Assembly: GCF_030066895.1 (NCBI RefSeq)
Contig: NZ_JASJAV010000014.1
Span: 1 to 64,000 of the forward strand
Origin: Breoghania sp.
Lineage (GTDB): Bacteria; Pseudomonadota; Alphaproteobacteria; Rhizobiales; Stappiaceae
Length of the DNA: 64,000 bases
Direction: 5' to 3'
The position numbers and the translations under genes were made by a program. Below the pieces are notes generated by a model, which ran no database searches, was not told the DNA's origin, and was given only the letters and a program-made list of their open reading frames with translations. Every line of letters starts with the position of its first letter. Position 1 is the stretch's first letter. This document shows, piece after piece, positions 58,091 to 64,000 of the stretch.

Positions 58091-58671
58091 ATGTCCGATT
58101 TCGAAGATCAGGGCTTCGATCTACCCTTTGACGATCTCACCCGGTTCAGCTCCGAAATGAACCTGCTGAACTCGGCTGCAAACGATTTTTCCCGTGTTCT
58201 GTCCAGTGCGCTGAAGGGGGTCGTCTCCGACGGCAAGCAGCTTGATGACGTGTTGCGCCAGGTAGCCCTCAGCTTTTCCTCAAGCCTCGTATCCCGGTCG
58301 CTGTCCTCGCTGGCAAGCTCGGTCACGTCCGGGCTGACCAGTCTTTTCTCCGGCGGATCCGCGACGGCCTTTGCCAAGGGGGAACGGTGCGCGCCTTCGT
58401 CGAGGGCGGCGTGGTGGCGACGCCAACCTACTTTCCGATGTCGGGCGGTCAGATCGGGTTGATGGGTGAGGCGGGGGCGGGGGCGGGGGCTATCCTGCCG
58501 ATGGCGTGCGGAGTCGACGGACGGCTCGGCGTGCGGGGAGCGGGCAGGTCCGACGGTGTCGCGATGACCTTCACCGTGACGACCCCGGATGCGGAAAGCT
58601 TCAGCCGCTCCGAATTGCAGCTTTCCAGAATGGTTGCCCGCGTTGCCGGACGGGGGCAACACGGGCTGTAA
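58091..58671 (+). pseudogene. GTA tape measure-like protein (g11), one frameshift
   Basis: MSDFEDQGFDLPFDDLTRFS then a helical segment (RVLSSALKGVVSDGKQLDDV, RQVALSFSSSLVSRSLSSLA) leads to SGGSATAFAKG. A G is missing near 58380, after which the frame reads VRAFVEGGVVATPTYFPMSG, GLMGEAGAGAGAILPM. It matches the short GTA tape measure (about 195 residues). GCGGGG is repeated in the DNA at 58468-58491. Confidence 0.8.
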
Positions 58672-58861
58672 CACCGCTACCGCGAGGAGGGGCTGCGGCA
58701 ACGGTGCGTCGGGTCTCCGGTACGGGGAGGGGAAATCCGTGCAGGAGGCCAGTCTCGGTCACTCAAGCGGACCGTTCCCCACCCTATGGAGTAACGGTGG
58801 AAGAGCTCATTGAAATTTATCAGCGACCGGCGGGTTTATCGCGACCGGAAGGAGAGGAAAA
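58672..58861. other. Gap before the opposed DUF465 gene
   Basis: No gene, repeat or terminator is recognised in these 190 bases. Confidence 0.3.
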
Positions 58862-59113
58862 TCACCCGATGGTACTGGCCCTGCGGAGTGCCTCTGCGAT
58901 ATCGTCCTCCAATGCCAGCCGTTCTTTCTTGATATCCTCCGTGGTCACGTCGCACGTCGGCGTGACTTTCATCTCGATGAGATGGATTTCGTGATTGACC
59001 ACGCCGTAGTGCTCGCAAAGTGCGTCGAGGTGCGGATCTGACATTTTCAGTTGATGAAGTACTTGCGCTGCCTCGGGGAACTCCTCCTGCAGCTCATGGG
59101 GCACGTGCATCAT
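58862..59113 (-). CDS. DUF465 (YdcH-like) protein
   Basis: The 83-residue helical hairpin protein reads MHVPHELQEEFPEAAQVLHQ, LKMSDPHLDALCEHYGVVNH, with KKERLALEDDIAEALR at the end, the DUF465 pattern. It is intact and in opposite orientation inside the GTA cluster, between g11 and g12. Start 59113 or 59110. Function unknown. Confidence 0.8.
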   Translation of the reverse strand: MMHVPHELQEEFPEAAQVLHQLKMSDPHLDALCEHYGVVNHEIHLIEMKVTPTCDVTTEDIKKERLALEDDIAEALRRASTIG

Positions 59114-59202
59114 GAGCCTTTTCCTCCGTCATATGGTGACTGTTGCCCACCCACCGCCATTTCGACATGACGCAAATCAAATCCCTAGCGCAAAGGTGAC
59201 GC

Positions 59203-59846
59203 ATGGCGACGATAGCGGCCTTCCACGAGGTGCGGTTTCTGGTCGCAGTCGGTTTCGGCTCCTCCGGTGGGCCAGAACGGCGCACGGATATCGTGGCGCT
59301 CGACTCCGGCAAGGAGGCGCGTAACGCTCGCTGGGCCCGCTCGCGCGCCGGTTCGATGCCGGCTACGGCATCCGCTCCTTCGACGATTTCGCGGCGGTGG
59401 TTTCTTTCTTCGAGGAGCGGCGCGGCCGCCTGTGCGGCTTCCGCTTCGGCGATCCCTTCGACTGGAAATTGGGCCTGCCCTCCGCCCAGCTCGACTCGGG
59501 CGATTGCGTCATCGGTTCAGGCGACGGGGAAAGCGATGCCTTCCAGCTCGTCAAGATCTACGGCACGGGTGCCGATCGCCTATGTCCGAACCATCGTCAA
59601 GCCAGTGGCGGGCTCCGTGCGCGTCGCCGTCGAGGAACGGAATTCACGACCGGCTTCGCGGTCGATGACACCACCGGGCTCGTCACCTTCGAGGTCGGAT
59701 CGGTTTCGGCAGCCGGGGTAGAAGTCACCGCTGGATTTGCCTTTGACGTCCCCACTCGCTTCGACACCGACCGGCTGGACGTGTCGATGAGCCATTTCGC
59801 GGTGGGCGCCATCCCGCAAGTTCCCATCGTGGAGGTGCTTCCGTGA
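59203..59846 (+). pseudogene. GTA distal tail protein (g12, DUF2460), three frameshifts
   Basis: MATIAAFHEVRFLVAVGFGS, GGPERRTDIVALDSGKEARN, then (frameshift near 59345) DAGYGIRSFDDFAAVVSFFE ERRGRLCGFRFGDPFDWKLG, (near 59570) PIAYVRTIVKPVAGSVRVAV, (near 59640) FTTGFAVDDTTGLVTFEVGS. All pieces of the ~210-residue DUF2460 protein are recognisable. Its stop overlaps g13 by 4 bases. Confidence 0.85.
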
Positions 59847-60751
59847 AAACGCTAGATCCTGACCTGGCAGACCATCTCGGCTCCGGCGCCACGACGCTTG
59901 CGACCTGCTGGAAGGTGACGCGCAGTGACGGCACGGTTCTCGGTTTCACCGATCATGATGCCGATATCGTCTTCGATGGGGTGACTTATCTCGCCGACAG
60001 CGGTCCGGAGGCGAGCGAGGCGACGACAGGACCGGGCCTTGCCGTCGGCGGATCGGAGATTTCCGGTGCGCTCAACGATCTGGCTCTCTCGGCCGAGCCG
60101 TTATCGGAGGCCGATCTGGCGGCTGGCCTTTGGGACCGGGCACGCATCGAGGTTTGGCGGGTCAACTGGGCCGCCCCTGATCAGCGCGTCTTGATGCGCA
60201 TTGCCGAAATCGGAGAGGTAACTCGCGCCGACGGCGGTTTCCGTGCCGAACTGCGCTCATTGGTGCAAGGATTGGAGGAGGTGCGCGGCCGCGTCTTTTC
60301 TCATGTCTGCGATGCGGATTTGGGGGACGGACGTTGCGGGGTGAATCTTCAGGCTTCGGCCTATCTGGGCTCCGGCGTGGTCAGTGCAGTTTTGGGTGAG
60401 CGCCGGATCGTTGCGGCGGGGATCGACGGCTTTGCGGAGGATTTCTTTGCCCGCGGTCTGCTGCGCTGAACCTCGGGCGACAATCTCGGCGGTGCGGTGG
60501 AGGTGGCGAGCCATGCCATCGGCGCGGACGGGGCTGTCCTATCCGTGTGGCTGGCGCCGTCGTCCGCCATTGCGATCGGCGATGCTTTCACCGTGACGGC
60601 CGGGTGCGACAAGCGCGCGGCGACGTGCCTAACGAAATTCGTCAACCTCGACAATTTCCGCGGCTTTCCGCACATGCCGGGCAATGATTTCGCCTTATCC
60701 TACCCCGACCGCGATACCGGCGTGAACGACGACGGCACGCTGGTGGACTAG
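59843..60751 (+). pseudogene. GTA hub protein (g13, DUF2163), one TGA
   Basis: MKTLDPDLADHLGSGATTLA, WKVTRSDGTVLGFTDHDADI and VGGSEISGALNDLALSAEPL are family-typical. TGA at 60467-60469 interrupts RGLLR-stop-TSGDNLGG, where Trp is expected. Cysteines in HVCDADLGDGRCGV and TAGCDKRAATC are the four conserved in this family, which bind an Fe-S cluster in the Rhodobacter GTA structure, as I recall. Total 302 codons, near-normal. One lesion only. Confidence 0.85.
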
Positions 60752-61053
60752 GCGCGAAGGGAAACGGAGCACCTGCGGTGCAGCTTGCCCGCGCTGGATT
60801 CCGGATCTGGCCATGCAGCTTCGCTGCAGACCGTCCGGAATGACGAGCAAGGGGAGAGTTGTAACCACACGCGGATCGCGAGCGAGCAGCATCAGGCTTC
60901 CAAATTCGCGTGTGCTTACAACTCAGCCCCACATTCCCTCATTCCAGACAAGTGAGGCGCAGCCGAACGCTGATCCGGAATCCAGCGCAATAGGTGGCGC
61001 AACGCGCCTCCGCTTCTTTTCTTATTTCCCCATCCGAATCCTATCGAGGCCCC
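60752..61053. other. Gap between g13 and g14, with hairpin repeat
   Basis: No gene is seen. CTGGATTCCGGATCTGGCCATGCAGCTTCGCTGCAGACCGTCCGGAATGACG (60788-60845) forms a long imperfect hairpin with an inner GCAGCTTCGCTGC stem; a GATCCGGAATCCAGCGC partner lies at 60970-60988 in the opposite sense. Confidence 0.5.
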
Positions 61054-61511
61054 ATGCCCCAGACGACCTACACGCGGGCCGCCCTTGTCACCGAGGCGCG
61101 GGACTGCTCGGCACGCCCTATCGTCATCAGGCCTCCCTCAAAGGCGTGGGCACCGATTGCCTCGGCCTCGTGCGTGGCGTCTGGCGGGCCTTTCACGGCG
61201 TCGAGCCCACGGCTCTGCCGGCCTATACGCCCGACTGGGCGGAAGCAGGCGGTACGGAACAGCTGGCGGAAGCCGGCCGTGCCCATCTTGTGCCGCGCGA
61301 ACCGGAGGAGGCACTCCCCGGCGATGTCTTTCTCTTTCGTTTCGTCTCCGGTGCCTCGGCCAAGCATGCGGGCATTCTGAGTGCGGGCACAGCGCAATCG
61401 GGCCTCTTCATCCATTCCTACGAGGCGGCTTGTGTCGTCGAAACGCGGCTGGTGCCCTGGTGGCGTCGCCGCCTCGCTTTCGTTTTCTGCTTTCCCAATG
61501 TGAGCGCGTGA
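61054..61511 (+). pseudogene. GTA cell-wall peptidase (g14, NlpC/P60), one frameshift
   Basis: This murein peptidase of about 150 residues reads MPQTTYTRAALVTEARD, then after a missing G near 61105 WLGTPYRHQASLKGVGTDCL-GLVRGVW (Cys nucleophile in TDCLGL) and SGASAKHAGILS (catalytic His). The product would open host peptidoglycan during DNA delivery. The stop overlaps the g15 ATG. Confidence 0.85.
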
Positions 61512-64000
61512 TGGCAACTCTCATTCTCTCCACTGTCGGTCAGGCCGTCGGCACAGCGATCGGCGGTCCCATCGGCGGCGTGATCGGACGCACGGCGGGT
61601 GCGCTGGCCGGTCAGGCGATCGACCAGCAGATCTTCGGCACCACTCCTCCGTGGAAGGGTCGCGTCTCTCCTATCTCGACGTGCAGTCCTCCACCGAGGG
61701 CACGTCCATGACGCGCGTCTATGGCTGGGCATGACTGACGGGACAGGTGATCTGGGCGACGCGATTCGAGGAGGTCGTCAAGAAAGAGGAGGAGGGTGAC
61801 GGCAAGGGCAGCACGAGCAGCAGTTCCTCAACCACGGTGACCACCTACTTCCTATTACGCCAATTTCGCGGTCGCTCTGTGCGAGGTGCCGGTCAGCTAT
61901 ATCGGCCGGGTCTGGGTCGACGGCAAGCTGATGGACACGACCGAGATCACCGTCCGCCGCTATCTCGGGAGTGAGACCCAGGAGCCGGACCCGCTGATCG
62001 AGGCAAAGCAGGGGCTTGGATATGCGCCCGGCTATCGCGGCACGGCCTATCTGGTCTTCGACCGTCTGCCGCTGGCCGATTACGGCAACCGCCTGCCGCA
62101 GATCGCGGTGGAGGTGATCCGTTCCGTCGATCGGTTGGAGGAGATGGTGCGCGCCGTCTGCCTCATTCCGGGTGCGGGCGAGTTCGTCTATGCGGACCGG
62201 CGGGTGAAGATCAACACGGGCGAGGGAAGCAGTTCACGCGCCAACCGCCATATCGTGCACGCCGATACCGACTGGCAGGCATCGCTCGACGAGTTGCAGG
62301 CGCTTTGCCCCAATCTGGAGCAGGTCGCGCTGGTGGTTGCCTGGTTCGGCGATGATCTGAGATGTGGCGACTGCACGATTCGTCCGGCCGTGGAGGATCA
62401 CGTCACCAAGAGTTCCGGCGTCACCTGGCTGGCAGGCGGGTTGTCACGTTCCTCCGCTCGGACGGTGTCGCAAAAGGACGGCCGCCCAGCCTATGGCGGC
62501 ACGCCTGCCGATGCCACCGTCAAGGTCGCCATCGCCGATCTGAAGGCGCGCGGCCTGAAGGTCACGCTCTATCCCTTCGTGCTGATGGACGTGCCGGAGG
62601 AAAACGGCCTTGCCGATCCCTACGGGGCAAGCGAGCAGGCCGCTTACCCCTGGTGCGGGCACATCACCTGCCATCCAGCCCCCGGCAAGACCGGGTATCC
62701 CGACACCACGGCGGATGTGGCAGATCAGGTTGCGGCCTTTGTCGGTCAGGCTGGGCCGTCCGATTTCGCGGCAACCGCAAGCACTGTCGTCTATTCCGGC
62801 CCGGCGGAATGGTCCTGGTGTCGCTTCGTGCTGCATTACGCCCATCCGGCGGTCGCCGCCGGTGGCGTCGATGCCTTCCTGATCGGCTCGGAAATGCCCG
62901 CCCTCACGCAGGTGCGCTCCGACACGGGTTATCCTTTCGTGGAGGCCTAGGTCGCGCTTGCGGCCGATGTGCGCAGCGTTCTGGGGACCGGCACGGCGAT
63001 TTCCTATGCCGCGAACTGGTCGGAATATTCCGGACACCGGCCCGATGACGGTTCGGGCGACGTGACCTTCCATCTCGATCCGCTGTGGACCTCCGATGAC
63101 ATCGATTTCGTCGGCATCGATTTCTATCCGCCGATAATCGATTGGCGCGACGGCGACCACGCCGATACAGCTCTGGCACTGGAGCCCTACGATCTCGACT
63201 ATTTGCGCGGACGCATCGCGAGCGGAGAGTATTTCGACTGGTATTACGCAAGCACCGCCGACCGGGAGGCAGGTTTACGCACGTCGATCACGGACGGGGC
63301 CTATGACAAGCCCTGGGTTTACCGCGCCAAGGATCTGGTCGGCTGGGGGTCGAATGCCCATTACGACCGCTCCGACGGGGTGGAAGCGGCAAGCCCGACG
63401 GCCTGGGTGCCGGAATCGAAACCATCTGGCTGACAGAACTGGGCTTCCCCGCCGTTGATCGAGGGGCGAACGAGTCGAACGTCTTCTACGATCCGAAGTC
63501 GTCGGAAAGCGCCTTGCCGTATTTCTCTAACGGTGCGCGCAACGACTATCAGCAGCGCCGCGCCCTGGAAGCATTCTTGAGTTGGTGGGGAAACGATCAT
63601 CCGGAACTCGCGGCCGGAGACAATCCTGTCTCCTCCGTCTACGGCGCGCCGATGGTCGCCCCGTCGGGCATCCATCTGTGGGCTTGGGATGCGCGGCCCT
63701 GGCCTGCCTTTCCATCAGATACAAGCGTGTGGGCGGATGGTGACAACTGGCAGCTCGGCCATTGGCTGAACGGACGGCTCGGAGGATGCGGGCTGGACGG
63801 CTTGGTCAGAGCGATCCTCTCCGATTTCGAGATCTCTGTGGCGGATGTGGACGTGGGAACGCTCGCGGGTTCCATCGACGGGTTCACTATTCCCTCGCCG
63901 ACGAGCGCACGCGCGATTTTGGAACAGCTTGCCACGATTTTCGGGTTCATCTCCGCCGATACGGGCACCGCGCTTGCGTTTCGCTCTCCGCTCGACCATC
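61511..64000 (+). pseudogene. GTA host-specificity/megatron protein (g15), incomplete at right edge
   Basis: The family is about 1,300 residues, so only ~830 codons are in the window. MATLILSTVGQAVGTAIGGP begins it; frameshifts lie near 61655, 61850 and 63405. TGA at 61732-61734 interrupts VYGWA-stop-LTGQVIWATR, where Arg is usual, and TAG at 62948-62950 interrupts FVEA-stop-VALAADVR. A TIM-barrel-like domain (GTA_TIM) is visible at 62500-63650 (FVLMDVPEENGLADPYG, DFVGIDFYPPIIDWRDGD, WLTELGFPAVDRGANE). The protein forms the tail-tip fibre hub contacting the recipient. Confidence 0.85.

Noticed and set aside
1399..62950. Reassignment of TAG to an amino acid
   Set aside because: TGA and TAA also interrupt genes, frameshifts are as common as stops, genes such as DUF1491 end in TAG at the expected place, and long intact genes contain no internal TAG. 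Pseudogene formation or sequence error fits better.
1..64000. tRNA or rRNA genes
   Set aside because: No cloverleaf with conserved GTTCGANTC/CCA-type ends and no rRNA-like conserved sequence was noticed on either strand.

Overview
The window is from an alphaproteobacterium, most likely in the order Hyphomicrobiales (Rhizobiales). The signs are a MucR/Ros zinc-finger regulator, a DnaA-domain-IV-like HTH gene paired with a DUF6456 gene, CtrA-type TTAA-N7-TTAAC boxes, a seven-gene Mrp antiporter operon, SufE/DUF1491 and YcgN genes, and a Rhodobacter-type gene transfer agent (GTA) cluster. GC content is high, except for an AT-rich, foreign-looking stretch in the first ~690 bases.

Layout. 1-690: AT-rich membrane-protein fragments. 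780-10756: meaB with a broken pyroglutamyl peptidase gene, a broken EF-hand gene, a HerA-like ATPase gene, parA, a receiver-domain protein, and broken HAD and VOC enzyme genes. 10938-15168: intact class IV aminotransferase and Fe-superoxide dismutase genes flanking two broken membrane-protein genes. 15587-19049: a two-gene accessory locus, an Ala-rich protein with a C-terminal EVE/PUA-like domain followed with TGATG coupling by a KAP-family P-loop NTPase with inserted membrane helices; both are decayed. 19264-20061: PilZ and MsrB. 20699-26681: a completely intact mrpABCDEFG operon. 27134-29646: mucR, a DnaA-like HTH and DUF6456. 29669-34066: a decayed emrAB/nodT-type efflux operon and its divergent tetR, with a perfect palindromic operator between them. 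34314-46256: a small DUF2946/DsrE locus, a peptidoglycan-binding protein overlapping a PAS sensor kinase, sufE/DUF1491, a DUF1254/DUF1214/PBP1-type cluster and ycgN. 46407-48393: CtrA-like boxes and a DUF2336 gene split by a stop codon. 48947 to the end: a GTA structural cluster (g1 to g15) in canonical order, with nearly every gene carrying stop codons, frameshifts or deletions.

The overriding feature is decay. I count about 26 in-frame stop codons (about 15 TAG, 6 TGA, 5 TAA) and several dozen frameshifts in otherwise recognisable genes, several of them caused by short exact tandem duplications (16, 17 and 19 bp). Housekeeping-type genes (meaB, aminotransferase, sodB, msrB, the whole 6-kb mrp operon, mucR, the sensor kinase, sufE) are clean. 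This uneven distribution suggests real pseudogene formation under selection, but a poor assembly cannot be excluded from sequence alone. The major capsid gene lacks its central region, so this GTA could not make a particle as written.

At least four families of short interspersed inverted repeats are present. The commonest (six copies, ~85 bp, two hairpins) sits mainly in gene junctions of the GTA cluster. No tRNA, rRNA, CRISPR array, integrase or transposase gene was seen.
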